NCBI GenBank assembly: GCA_036346255.1
Contig: CM070620.1
Coordinates: 15,984,671-16,048,670 of the forward strand
Direction: 5' to 3'
Source of the DNA: Ampelocalamus luodianensis
Lineage: Eukaryota; Streptophyta; Magnoliopsida; Poales; Poaceae
Length of the DNA: 64,000 nucleotides
Shown here one piece after another: positions 46,886-59,250 of this stretch. The stretch's first letter is position 1; the number at the start of each line of letters is the position of its first letter. Below the pieces are notes generated by a model. That model was not told the origin of the DNA. It did no database searches and saw only the letters and a program-made list of their open reading frames with translations. The position numbers were made by a program, and so were the translations under genes.

Positions 46886-49800
46886 ATGACCATCACGACC
46901 GTCAGTACCGCTCGCGTCCCTCTGCTTCCCAAGAAAGCAGTGGTAACATTCCGGACCACCTGCAGTACACTTGAAAGGGAATGGGTCCCCATCACCACAG
47001 AGAAATGGAAGTCTCTGACGAATGTTGAGAAAGAGCAGCTGTGGACTGAAATTACGTCGTCGTTCGAGATCCTAGCAGAAGTCCAAGGACTCGTGTAATG
47101 GTAGGCGTTTCTTACGATGGGAAAAGCGTGGAAGACCTTCAAGAGCAAGCTTGTCACGAAGTACGTGAACAAGGGTTTGATGCCCTGCACAAAGTATCAT
47201 TTCATGTCGTCAGACACATGGGACGCCTTTGTGCGGATGAAGACGATGGTCGAATTTCAGCAGCAAAGTGCGGCGCACAAAGCTATCTAGACACAAAACA
47301 CACACCGCTATAGACTCGGCACCGTTGGGTACGCGGGAAAAATCTAGCAATGGATGAGTGAGGACGGTAAGGCAATCTAGTCGGAGGTCTCCCCGCCATT
47401 TGCTGGGATCATAGACGAGCGCGTTCAAAATTGGTTAAGAGCGAGGGCCTCAATCACGTCGTCGCGCGCTATCTCTTTCACAAACCCAGCAGACAAGGGA
47501 TTGTCCCAACGCCTGGTAAGATATGTCGAACTACCTTGTTGTTAATAAGTCCATAACTTCATAGGGTCTAAAATAACATGATGGCCTCTTACAGCAAACA
47601 TTGAGTACCCAATCTTCCCAGGGCTCCTTCGAAGTAGTTAGGGAGAAGGATATACTATCCACGGCCTTGAGAAATAAGGAGCACCTGGGTCGCACGCGAG
47701 GCCTTGGGGTTTACGTACCTTGCATGCACGGATTCCCACATGACTCCGAGGCATATAGGAGTCGAAAGAGATTCAAGGCCGAGCGCGAGGAATAGTTGAA
47801 AGAGGAGATTAGTGCAAAGATTAGCGCACAATTTCAGGGCGACGATAACATGATTGCAGGAACAAATGAATCAACTCATCAACTAGTCGCAAGCTTCCCC
47901 TATGATTTTTGGAGCCAGTCCCCTCAACATCGGAGTAGTGTCGCATCCACGGCTGCACTTTCTGAACATGATGACTACGTCCAATTATCTATCGACGTCA
48001 TCCAGGTAATGTATATCTCTGGAATGCTCCAAAGATAGACCTATAGGACGTCTTAGCTAATTATGTGTCGTTTTGTAGGAGCCCATACCATGCATGCTCC
48101 AAGTGAGGCTGGTTGGGTCTATTTCTCTTGAGGTTGGGCGGGGGATGGCATTTCCATGCCAGGAAGAGACAATGCTGCACGGTGCCCAGCTGGCGTAGGG
48201 TTACGCCAAGGTACAGGTGGACAAGTTACATGACAATTTCATAGTCGTCCTGCTGGAGAAGCCCCTGAACGAAGACATCATAACACTAGGGGATATCGTG
48301 CACACTTTTATCCAGTGGTCCAAGAGGGACATCGCCCTGGACCCTGTAGTGACACAATTGGAATACGACCATGCCTCTCCAACAGATCCCTTGATGACTC
48401 CCCCTCAACCCCAATGCCAGAATGCGTCTGTACTAGCTCTTGTGGAGACAGCAGCGAAGAAACAAGAAAAGCATGTTGAGTCGTCCTCTAGGAAGACAAA
48501 TAGCATGATAACTCCACTCAACCCCCATGCTAGAATGCCTCTGTACTAGCTCCCGTGGAGACGACGACGAAGAAACAAGAAAAGTGTGCCGAGTCGTCTT
48601 CCAGGAAGACAAATAGCACGCGAGGCACTAAGACCAAATCGAAGAAGATTAAGGTGCCTCATAAGCCTGAGACTTTCTCCCTCGGAATGTCGTTGGTCCT
48701 CGACACAATATTACCCCGTCTTGGATTGGGTTGCTCGAGTTTGCATGCCTGGTACATGCAGCAGACCGACAAGGAGAGGACAGACCGACCTATTGGATTC
48801 ACTATCAGCTATACAGAGAACCATTTCCTCTACAAGTCGGGCTACTTCATCGTGGGCTTCGATGAATTATTTGAATTATTCAACCTCGAGGCCCTCGACG
48901 CCTCACTTCTACGATGCTGGACACTGTAAGTGTGTACAATCAAGTTCTACATTCACGCAATACCGATATATATGATAACTCATTGCTTACGTATAGACAC
49001 ATGATGCAAGAAGCTTGGCGACGGCGAGAATCGGTGGGTTTCCTCGACCCACAGTTGATCTCTGAGCAATGCATCAATCTTGACGCATCCTACGTCGAGA
49101 AATACATAACGAAGGGGTTGCTTACTCACCAAGACAAGGGCTGCATACTGGTGCCCTACAACCAGGGGTAAGTGCTTCACTACTTGCTATGCAAATTTTA
49201 TTTGTATATTATACGTAACATGAACTTAGGTTTAATGACTATAGCGACATACATAAGTAGGTGGTACTGAATCATTTTAGTCATTGTACCAAAGTGGAAC
49301 AAGGTAATATACCTTGATTCCCTAAACTACAAAAACCACGACTTCACCAAGGTGCAAAAAGTACTCGACAGGTATGCTCATTTTCTCCATATATGACTCT
49401 ATTGTAGTCTTCTTTTGTTTGAAATGGCTGAGGATAACTTTTTTGAATCACGTAGCTCGTTCTGCGCCTATGTTGCCGAGGGAGGGACACACAGGGAACC
49501 GAGCGCCACACTACAACACAGGACGGGATTTTTGATACCCGCTACAACACAATAATCCTATATCACACTTCGTAACTTGGCCTCTTGAACTGACTATACC
49601 TATATATGTAATTATATTTTTACAGTGCCACCAGCAACTACAAGGCAACATATGTGCATTCTATGTTTGTCGCCATATGCAGAAAGTTATGGGTGCTAAG
49701 AAGAAGGATCCAGAGGTTTGTCAGTCAATCTCGCAATAATTTTTTCCTAATTATCAATTTAAATATATGCTTACTACTTTACTTCTAACGATAGGGCATG

Positions 49801-49926
49801 ACGATCGATGACAGGCCCTTTGTACTAGACGAACTCTCGGACGTTCAAGGGAAGCTCGCCATCTTCATCATGGGGGAGATCATTAACCAGAATGGAGAGT
49901 TTCAACCCAGCGACATTGATGATTAA
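46886..49926 (+). pseudogene. Decayed CACTA gene: Transposase_24 region plus Ulp1-like protease
   Basis: The first block (46886-47520) has AWKTFKSKLVTKYVNKG, a WDAFVRMK-like segment, NTHRYRLGTVGYAGK and RARASITSSRAISFTNPADK. This is the plant Ptta/En/Spm transposase pattern (Pfam PF03004). A second block (47601-48038) has VREKDILSTALRNKEHLGRT and RGLGVYVP. Later blocks (48217-49171) lead into a C48/Ulp1-type cysteine protease domain. It has VPKWNKVIYLDSLNY (49289-49333, catalytic Asp) and QGNICAFYVCRHM (from about 49640, Gln and Cys). It ends SDIDD-TGA/TAA near 49926. Several in-frame stops are present. The His-Trp expected before VI.PK reads Tyr-stop. The companion TNPD-type transposase is absent, so the element cannot move by itself. 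Confidence 0.8.
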
Positions 49927-50099
49927 TACATGTTCAATTGTAACTCTAGATAATACATGAACATTATTTTGTAAATCACTTTGAGTTATTCTATATCAAA
50001 TCAATTGTGATATATCTGTTTTCTACTTGCTTGTTTTCGAAGGGTATGGCTAGCATTAACTTAGGCTAGCCGAAAAATGAAAAAAAAATATTTAGGTAT

Positions 50100-50766
50100 A
50101 GAATGAACTATCACAGACGGTTTTGTGGTATCAATCGTCAGTGAATGTTGGTAGTAGTAAATGCAGACAAGATGAATTCATAGACGGTTGATATCACAAA
50201 ACCATTTGTGATATATCAGATATCACAGACGGTTATTTTTACCAACTGTCTGTGATATGTATCGAATCACAGACGGTTACTACTAATAACCGTCTGTGAT
50301 ATGTTCGATATCACAAATGGTTATTTTTACCAATCGTCTATGATATGTATTGAATCACAGACGGCTACTACTAATAACTGTCTGTGATATGTTTGATATC
50401 ATACATGGTTATTTTTACCAACCGTCTGTGATATGTATCGAATCACAGACGACTACTACTAATAACTGTCTGTGATATCGGACATATCATAGACGACTAG
50501 AACCAACAACTGTCTATGATATTTATGATATCGTAGACCATTATTTTTTTACTAACCATCTGTGATGTGTATCCAATCACAGACGGTTGGTACATATAAC
50601 CATCTATGATAGTAGGTTTTCACAGACGGTTTATACAAGAAAACCGTCTGGGTTGTTACTTATTACAGACGGCTTAAAAACCGTCTGTGATAACCGCATG
50701 TTAGCACAAACACATAAATTCAAACGGTTCAGAAACCGTATGTGATGGCCTTTTTTTGTAGTAGTG
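50100..50766. repeat. CACTA subterminal array ending in GTAGTAGTG at 50766
   Basis: More than ten alternating half-sites, with an embedded run of near-identical units (ATCACAGACGGYTACTACTA / ATAACYGTCTGTGATATG, 50260-50470) spaced about 62 bp. It ends TTTTTTTGTAGTAGTG. A true element end of the 35692 type is present, with TTT following it. Confidence 0.85.
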
Positions 50767-50874
50767 TTTGGATAGCGGAACCGATTTGAAGTAGTTGAGA
50801 GGTCGCGTCGCCGCTTCGGTTTGAAAGTTTGAATAAAGGGGTGGCCAAATCTAGAGGGATATAAGGGGGCGACG

Positions 50875-51223
50875 AAATATTACAGACGGTTTTTAATATA
50901 AACCGTCTGTGATGAGTTAATTATCACAGACGGGTTGCATTAAACACCGTCTATGAAGTATCACAAAAGGTTTTTTTTATAATAAACGGTCTATGATATT
51001 TAGTAATATCACAAACGGTTCTTGTTAATAACCGTCTGTGATACTTCACAGACGGTTTTCAACATGAACCGTTTATGATATTACCTCTTCACAGATGGTT
51101 TTTAGCGCAACCAGTAACACAGACGGCCGCTAAATCAAAACTGTTTGTGATTGTATTTAATATTGACGGTTTTGGTCAATCATCTGTGATGAGGCGTCCA
51201 GTATTAGCCTTTTTGTAGTAGTG
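50875..51223. repeat. Second CACTA terminus, of the other type
   Basis: Read inverted from 51223, it starts CACTACTACAAAAAGGCTAA and continues TACTGGACGCCTCATCACA, then dyads. It is nearly collinear with 30895-31200. Two right-hand ends (50766 and 51223) therefore lie 457 bp apart. This suggests one element nested in, or fused with, another. Confidence 0.88.
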
Positions 51224-53335
51224 AAAGTAGACATGTCGGCATCAGTGAAGATGGAACATTGTCGTGGTTAGTGAGGAAGTCACAGCATTGAGTTGACCAG
51301 CATTGAAGAAGAGAAGCGACCAACACGAGAGCAGATAACATCGAACATGTATACCATCATGCATGCGTATGTACATACATGCATCCATACGAATAGAAGC
51401 GTGGACGTACAGAGGTAGAGGAGCAAAAAGCTTTGAGTAGAGATGGCGCGGTCATAGGGAATAGACTCAGGGTCATCAGAGAGAGCGTGACACGTGTCCC
51501 CAGTTGGGATCGACGATGATTGCATATGTATGCGTGTTGATCTCCCAATGGTTTTCATTAAGCAATAATTAGGAGAAGTAGAAGATAACTATGTGGTAAT
51601 GTATTGCTTTGAATGTTGTAGTGCCTGAGAGGGATCGATCAAGATTTGAGCTTACTGTTAAAGATTGAAGCAAAAAAATGGTGACAATGAGAGGAGATAC
51701 AAGACACACGGTTCGGTAGGGCAACCGACGTGTGAGGGAAGATAAGTTCAAGGTAGGTCGCCCATGATACATAGGTGTATGCGTGAGCAATGTACTTTAA
51801 TACCATGTAAACTAATAATATAATTTGCCGCACACATAATCAACGTATTGCTTGAGATTAAATAGAGATACATGTGCATGAATACAATTTAGAAAAAAGT
51901 AATTAATAGAGTAAGAATAGAAGCATACAACTATATGATATATGCATGATGGAGAGTAATTAGTTTTTAAAAACCCCAACAACTTATTATGTTCAATAAT
52001 TTTCTTCCATCAAAGCTCATACTTCAATTATGTTTCTCAGATTATATTTTTCTTTAAGCTTCTATTGTTATTTTTAATGTTTAGGATATATTAAAAATCT
52101 AAATAGCCTATAAGATATGTAAATATATTCTCAAGCTTTTGTACAAATTTCAAAATAAATTTAGCCGCGCAAATGCGCAGGCACCCTGCTAGTTAGTAGG
52201 TGCCTGCTAGTTAGTAGTATGTATAAGTAGATTTCATAGCACTAGCATTAGCTTCCCTAGAGATGCTAAAACCCAATCCAGAGTAGAGTTACTGTCCCCT
52301 CTCGCCCCAAAAAAAAACATTATACGCTAGTGTTACTTGCTTGAATATTCTAATACGACTACTACTATCCCCTCTCTTTCCAAAAAAAAAAAGACTACTA
52401 CTACATTTAGGCCACATGAGCCACCTCCAAATTGGGCGGGTGTTATAGAAAGCCAACAATATGATTGCTTCGCTAGATGCAATTTGGAAAGGTGCGATAG
52501 ATACCAAAATTGATCCGTTAACTGTTGTTTGGAGTTCATATATATTATCCTAGGGGTTTGCTTCAGTACACCTTATTTAGAAAAGTTTATGAATCTTCAA
52601 GCTGAGTAGTTAATATTAAAGACAAATCTATATCAACCTATAAAAAATAAATCAATTGAAGATTAGATATACATATAGTCTTGAATATTAGGTAGGGTCA
52701 AAACATCGACTTGATTTATTTATTTTTAAGTTATGCATATTTTTTAGAATTTGTGACAAAAAAGTTATGAAAAACAATGAATGTGAACCAGATGTCACTA
52801 TATATGCCATCACATGTATATGAAATGAATAGACATAAACTACATGTACACATATACATATGCGGTTTTTGATAAGGTAAAACGATATTGAACCCGATGT
52901 CCCTGGGACTTCTCCTAAAATTTCACTTGGATCTACCCTGCAAACTCCCCAAACCGGCTAACCGAGGGTCACCGAGATTTCGGATACCAGCCGATATTTT
53001 TCCCTTGCATTGATCCCCTGGCCGTCCTTAGAGCTCAAGGACAAGTGAGGGTCCAAATATGGACAATGATTTCCCTGGAACACACAAAAGAAACAAAGAA
53101 AGTGTAGTGATGACTGATGAGAAAGGACACCATACCCATGAACACATGGGCGAAGCCCTACCCTGCCTGGTGCCTAGCTTGTTGCTGCCCCCTCTAATAT
53201 AGATCAAGCAAATATTGCGCAATAGTATGCCTAGCTATCTACCAGACTACCAGCTACACAGTGATACCCATTTATCAAGAAGGGGTTGTAAAAATGCAAA
53301 TGACACTGAAGGCAACAACTGAAGAAAAAAATTGT
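51224..53335. other. No gene recognised
   Basis: AT-rich sequence with short homopolymers. It contains the Helitron 3' end at 52192 and a small direct repeat GTGCCTGCTAGTTAGTAG-like at 52180-52217. The open frames have no domains. Confidence 0.45.
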
Positions 53336-54600
53336 GCGCAGGAACAACAATTCGTATCCGGAAAGAATTCTACGTATCCTGCAGGGATACCAAACAAACT
53401 CTAGTACCCATAATGAATATTGCCTAAATACTATAGGATTACGTAAACAAACTCTACGTAAAATCTAGATATACCATATGCATAAAGATTACTAACAAAT
53501 CACTCCCTAATCTTTGTGCACTTACTTATTGAGGCAGTCGGTCTCAACTACGACTTGCCTAACTGTTACTCAATACAGGACGACGAACACATCCCCTTAA
53601 TGTCCCGGACTCAACTCCACGGACTCGACTTTGGACGGCGAACACATCTCCTCAACGTCCCGGACTTAACTCCACACACACACACACACACACAAATACG
53701 GCACCGCTACCGCCTAGTACCAACACAACGTTTTTAGCTTGGCAACGTGTAACTCATCTTATGTTCCACCGATGTGTACCGCTATCTATTCCACATGCAC
53801 GCATGCATGCAAACAACCAACTCAATGTGCTAACATGCGCGCGCGCACACACACACACACATAACTCGGCACTACAATTTCTACATGCATGAACCCAACT
53901 ACATGCATGCACTCACTGATGAGATTGCGTTGCACGGTCGCCGCTAGCTTTGCTATGCTCAGCGTCGTTGTCGACCCGTCGAGACTGGCCTGTACCAAGC
54001 CGCCAGTCGCGCCGCATCTCCGGCTGCCCGTGCCCGACATGCAGCTCCGCCGCGCTGGCCGTGTCTCGCGCCGACACGCTGCCGGGAGCCGCCACTCCCG
54101 TCGCGCACTACGGGAGCCCACCACTCTGCCGTGTTGCACTGCGCTCGCGTCGTAGCAGCGCCCACGCCCCCGCTCAGTCGGCTACCTGCCCGCCCTCTGC
54201 GCTGCTCTCCTGTCGAGTTGCTATATATGTCACCCCTCTCGAGGCAGCAGCTAGGGTTTCGAACCTAGAGCTCTGATACCAATTGTTGGCCCAAACCGAA
54301 GACGAACACACGTGAACACAAGAACGCAAAAAAAAATGTTTTGTCGGAACAACAACTTTTCTGATTTTCTTCTTCTTCTTCTCTATTGCTCTGGTTCACA
54401 AAATCTGATTATAGGGATATCCTTTTTATTAAGAGCAAACGACTATTCGTATCCGGAAAGGATTCTACGTATCCTGAAGGGATACTAAACAAACTCTAGT
54501 ATCTATAATGAATATGGTTTAAATACTGTAGTACTACGTAAACAAACTCTACGTAAAATCTAGATATACATATGCACGAAGATTTCTAACAACTACAGGG
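53336..54600 (-). mobile_element. Short non-autonomous or truncated LTR element
   Basis: The 160-bp segments 53336-53502 and 54437-54600 are direct repeats (TTCGTATCCGGAAAG, GATTCTACGTATCCTG, ACGTAAACAAACTCTACGTA). The right copy belongs to an LTR that starts TGTTGGCCCAAACC at 54284. Just before it, the minus strand reads ATTGGTATCAGAGCTC, the initiator-Met tRNA primer site. The internal region (about 0.8 kb) has (CA)n runs and no retroviral-type gene. The left LTR seems shortened. Small size with a Met primer site suggests a TRIM/SMART-like or deleted Copia-type element. Confidence 0.7.
54268..54283 (-). other. Initiator-Met primer binding site of the short LTR element
   Basis: The minus strand reads ATTGGTATCAGAGCTC directly next to the LTR end ...GGGCCAACA. 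TGGTATCAGAGC complements the 3' end of plant initiator tRNA-Met. Confidence 0.8.
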
Positions 54601-56601
54601 ACGCAACAGCGAGAAAGAAGGAAATGATCATCAGTACGTGGTGCACACACATAAGCAATAGTCGTACGTGCGCTATCATTCGTGCATCTCATCTCGGGAT
54701 CTCGCTTTCATCTCCATGTCCCCTAGCGTTTGCTCCTTCTCCATGTGCGTATATATCATCTCTCGATCGCCGTCTCGGCAGGCATGCACAGTGCTAGCTA
54801 CCACACCACCGCCACTTTAGGGTTTCTTTTTTTTTTTCTTGCCGCTGATGCTGCTTGGGCGGTAGTAGGCTACGGTCTGCGCCTGTTCACCCTTACGAAC
54901 TCTTTGTGCCACACCCTTTCTAGGGCACACCATGCGAGTTCTTGAGGATTCTGCGCAAGTACAGCAGTAGTAGTGGCGCTCACATGCATGCTACCTCTGG
55001 CTGCCTCATGGACCAATTATTTGGACGTATATATACACATGTGTACGTACTGCTTAATTCGATTGCATAGACACGCAGCATGCAGCTGATAAAGTGTATG
55101 ATGCAATTGGCGTTATATTAGCTGGGAAGGTTTGAATTGGAGATCGTATATATGATGGCAGATGTAGTGCACATTGAGGGAGTAGTGACCCAGGGAGAAA
55201 GGCCTTAAGAAGAGGCTTTTGCAGCAGCTGCAATGATAGGAATTCCCCCTGCTTGCTGCTGCAAGCCGTGGCTCAATCTGGAAACATCAATGTGAGTGCC
55301 TGCAGCAGCTGCTAGCTGCAATGTGTTCGGTTTGCCAATATCTTTGCAGCCCCACTTCCGCAATAAAAATCGTATTCTAGTTCTCAATCCATGTCCACGT
55401 CTTGCATGACAGCGCAAACACTGACTTGTGATCGACAAGTGCTTCCCCTCCCCGATTTCTTTTCCTTCTCTTTTCTTTTTCTTTTTCAGCACTTGGAAGA
55501 GCGTAATAGCTCGTGACTTCTGTAGCAACTGCATCATTGCACTGCACTAGCTCATGTGTTATTAATGATATCCATCGTAGTGAAATACTACTTCTGACAT
55601 TCGCAGTTGCTATGGAAAAGTGTATATATTTAGTGTTTCGTACTAGAAATACTACTTCTATATCCACATCAATTGCACGAATTTCTACGACAGGATGGAT
55701 AGTTAGATATTTTTCCCCGCCAGCCAGTAAGTCAAGGTGGGTGGTCGATTTTTTTTTGGAGCGTTGGTCGAGATACGTGGGAAAAAAATTTAAAAAAAAA
55801 GAAGAAGCAAAACACGCCCTGACCTGTTCCATTCGGAACATATATATACCCTAGATATATACCCAAGAAAGAAAGATGGTAATGATTCAAGAAAAGACTG
55901 GACGCACATATGTGCGCGTTACAGAAAACTCTGAAAACGAGTGGTCTTTTGTGAGGAGCATCCTAAAAGCATATGTATCGAGCAATTGAAGGGAACAAAA
56001 GGTACAATCAGTGCTATCCTGTACGCCGAACAATCGCTGCAATAATATATGCCCCTCCTGAAAAAGCTCTGCTGATCAAAGATTCAAAGTGGCCAAAAGT
56101 TTCTGGTTGAAACTTGAAACAACACTAAAGTTACAGTTAGGAAACTAAAGCTGTGAGACAAACAATAAGCAGTGGCTGAAACAGGAAGCACGTGACAATG
56201 AACCAAACCGCAGCAGACTTAATCGATGGTTCTCACAGAAAGCATGATTAATTAGTTGCATTTAACAACATCGAAGGCATCTATATACCAAGCTACAAAA
56301 AAAAGCAGATCTGACATCTAGCAAAGAGCTGATGAATTAGCAAGCACTAGCTAGGAGACCAACAGCTGCTGAAGCATGTACTGTACCCACGACACAATTC
56401 GAGCAAAAGGCCCTTTAAAGGGCAACCTAGACTCCGACTCCAGAGAGCCATAGCCCACCACTTAAACCTAAAAGCATCAACCCTATCACAAATTGACACC
56501 GAAAGAAGAGAGATCTATCTTAAGAATTCTGTGCCCCAAGAACCACTTTGATCAATCGATCGATCACTAACACATACACCACAATCTATATGCATGCATA
56601 T
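54601..56601 (+). promoter_or_regulatory. Upstream region of the WRKY gene
   Basis: No other gene is recognised here. A TTGACA-type W-box core lies at about 56494. Two further ATGs in the same frame (56548 and 56590) lie before the chosen start with no stop between. They would add 18 or 4 residues. The transcription start is not determinable. Confidence 0.35.
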
Positions 56602-59018
56602 ATGGAAGGAAGACAATTGGGGACTTGTCTTCCTAACTTCTATGTGCCAGATCACTACACTATGCCTCTTCCTCCTCCACTTCAACTACCGTGCCAGCCT
56701 AAGCTTCTCCAGATGCCATTTGACCAGGAAGAAGCCGGAAGCCATGGTGTGATGCTCTCTTCTGACCATTGTGGGCTGTACCCACTGCCGGTGTTTCCGT
56801 TCGGCCACTCCGGCTCCGCCGCAGCCGTCGTCTGCGAGAAGCCTACGGCCGGTCTCATTCCCAATATTGGCGCTGAGGAGGTAAACCTTGCAAGCTTTGT
56901 GACCATATATATAGAGAGAGAAGCTAGTGTTACATATCGATGATCTTTCTTGCTTCTTATATGGGATTCTGTTTCTTCCTTAGGTGGGTACCTCGGTAAC
57001 AAAAGTTGGCATTGAGAGTACTACTTGTAATGGCTCTAGTACATGGTATGTGTATTGTGTAGTGAGAAACTGAGAATACGAGATGGGTGTGTTTGTGCCT
57101 TTCTTGTTATGCTTATGAGAATCTGGTGGTGTTTTAGGGTTTGATATGCATGGTATGCGTGTGAGCTTGCAGGTGGAGGGGTTCGGCCATGGCGGGAGAG
57201 ATGGGGAAGATGAAGGTGAGGAGGAAGATGAGGGAGCCGAGGTTCTGCTTCCAGACCAGAAGCGACGTCGATGTGCTGGATGATGGCTACAAGTGGAGGA
57301 AGTACGGGCAGAAGGTTGTTAAGAACAGCCTCCATCCTAGGTACTTGACTACTTGTATAAGAAATCAAAACCCTAACATATTTCTTACCTTTCCCCCAAG
57401 TCCGTGCCTACTTCTGTTAGGAATAGAATTAAGTTCATAACAATTGAGTATCAATTTTATGTGGTAGAGAACTAAAACTAAGCCATGCTGTGTTGTTTTA
57501 CCTTGAGACTCTTGATCTATGACATAAGTGGGTTGTAGTTAACTGCTACAATCGACTAATAAATCCAGAGAGAACCTGATTCTAAACTAGCCAATTTGTA
57601 CTGCAGCCTATGCTAGCTGATTTTGCGATTGGTTTCAATTTAAGGATAATATCCTTAATGTCAAGATGAAGACAAATATAGAAGGTCCTCTGAGCACCGA
57701 TGGCATATGAAACACACATCGTTTTTTTTTTTCTCTCGAACTCGCGCAGCATATGAAACACCACAAAATATAACTATGCGATAATTCGATTTTTTTTTTT
57801 AGGAAATTGGGAGCTAAGTGAAAAACTGATTTTTATGGGTGACTTCTCTTAATTTGTGATTTTGACAAACACAAATACGTTTAGGTAAATAAGCTTAATT
57901 AACTCATACATGTATATATAGTTCAGTTGTTTCAGTTCTTTCAGTGTCGTCCTGGCCTGGTGCCAACAATTTGTAACAGATTGTTAATTGAGTTAGGAAA
58001 CGGATTGACAAAGGAGTGCTATTATCACAAAGTACATAAGTTGTAAGAGAAGAAAATGAGTAGTGGAAAGGTAATGGCATTATGACAGAGAAGATTGGAA
58101 AAAGATGTCATATATATTGCACACGCACAATGCCAGTAATCTAGCTGCATGTGATAAAGATGTACGGATAGCCACTAACGGTGGTATAGAATGTATATAG
58201 ATACATGAAGTTTGACAGTCAACTTGCTAATTGCTGTATGCATATATACACGCAATGCAATAGAGATACGTACTTCCAAATTCATCTTTATCTTTAATTA
58301 TGTCATGAAAAATGTATCCATATGTACGTACGTGTGCGTGCATAATTTCAAATTAAGCATTATGCGCCCGCTACATACCTGATACCTGGTTCATGATATC
58401 TGAAGATGCCAAGTGAAAAATGTTGCTGTGGGAGTCATCATGCACTATTGCCTATAAATGTGTTAAAAAATCCGCAGATTAATTTCCAAATTAAAACTCT
58501 TTGGTTTCCAAAGTGTTGGTGAACTAGTATTCTGCAGCTTAATTGATCTATGGAAAATATGATGTAGTACGCATGCATGCCCTCGTGCATATGCGTACAG
58601 CCATATATGCGCCGAGATCATGTTTCTTCAGAGTTCAGACACACGGCTAGCCCAGTGCGCCATATATAGGACTGGGAAGATTCGTTTTCAGCAAACTAGC
58701 TAGCTAGCTACTAATGATTTGTCTTCTCTGCTGGAGAATATATATGCGTGATTCTAATTTTTTTTCTAATTGTGATAGCTTTGTGCTGCAATAATACACA
58801 TTCAGTTAATTCATTTATTTGATATTGGGTGGCAAACGACGCTCGCGTGCAGGAGCTACTTCAGGTGCACCCACAGCAACTGCCGCGTGAAGAAGCGGGT
58901 GGAGCGGCTGTCGACGGACTGCCGCATGGTGATCACCACGTACGAGGGCCGCCACACGCACTCCCCCTGCGATGATACCACCTCCGGCGAGCATATCAAC
59001 TGCTTCAGCTCCTTCTGA
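56602..59018 (+). CDS. WRKY transcription factor, group IIc (WRKY12/13-like)
   Basis: Exons 56602-56880, 56984-57045, 57173-57340 and 58853-59018 join in frame, with GT-AG introns, to 224 residues. WRKYGQK is at residues 155-161. The zinc finger is C175-x4-C180-x23-H204-x1-H206, the C2H2 form of group IIc. The intron after the Arg of HPR (phase 2) is the position conserved in this group. Upstream of the domain lies the basic KVRRKMREPRFCFQTRSDVD block typical of the WRKY12/13 clade. The protein should bind W-box DNA in the nucleus. In Arabidopsis, WRKY12 represses secondary wall formation in pith and WRKY13 promotes it in stem sclerenchyma, so a cell wall or flowering role is an inference. 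All domain residues are intact. The start MEGRQLG was chosen because MEG(G)-QLG is the usual family start. Confidence 0.93.
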
Positions 59019-59250
59019 TGATCTTTCGATCGACTCGGCTAAGTTAATATTCTGAAGCAAGCAATGCAAGACAACAAGCAAAAGTGCATCCATGGTTTGA
59101 TCGGCTCTACATTTTTGATGGATGGGAGGACGTACGAGTCATGTATATGCCATTGTGCAAAAGATAGCACTACTGCTGCAAAACGGATGATCGATCCATT
59201 AATGTATGTGCATTCGTAGTAGGCAATAAAATTACTTTTTTATGCGTGCA
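59019..59250 (+). other. Likely 3' UTR and polyadenylation signal of the WRKY gene
   Basis: AATAAA at 59225-59230 lies 207 bp after the stop codon in T-rich sequence, a usual distance for a plant gene. Confidence 0.55.

Larger units (their letters stand above)
43725..52192 (+). mobile_element. Probable Helitron enclosing CACTA sequences
   Basis: The right end has a hairpin, GCGC-AAAT-GCGC (52166-52177), then 11 bases later CTAG at 52189-52192, followed by T. This is a good Helitron 3' terminus. A suitable 5' start, TCTTATTAAAGCAGAG preceded by A, is at 43725. Removing 45100-51223 (CACTA) leaves about 2.4 kb. The 3' end is well supported; the 5' end is a best guess, because Helitron 5' ends are short and poorly constrained. 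No RepHel gene is seen, so it would be non-autonomous. Confidence 0.45.

Noticed and set aside
55377..55854. Overlapping frames on both strands upstream of the WRKY gene
   Set aside because: Strand-symmetric openness in simple AT- and A-rich sequence. No domain and no exon context.
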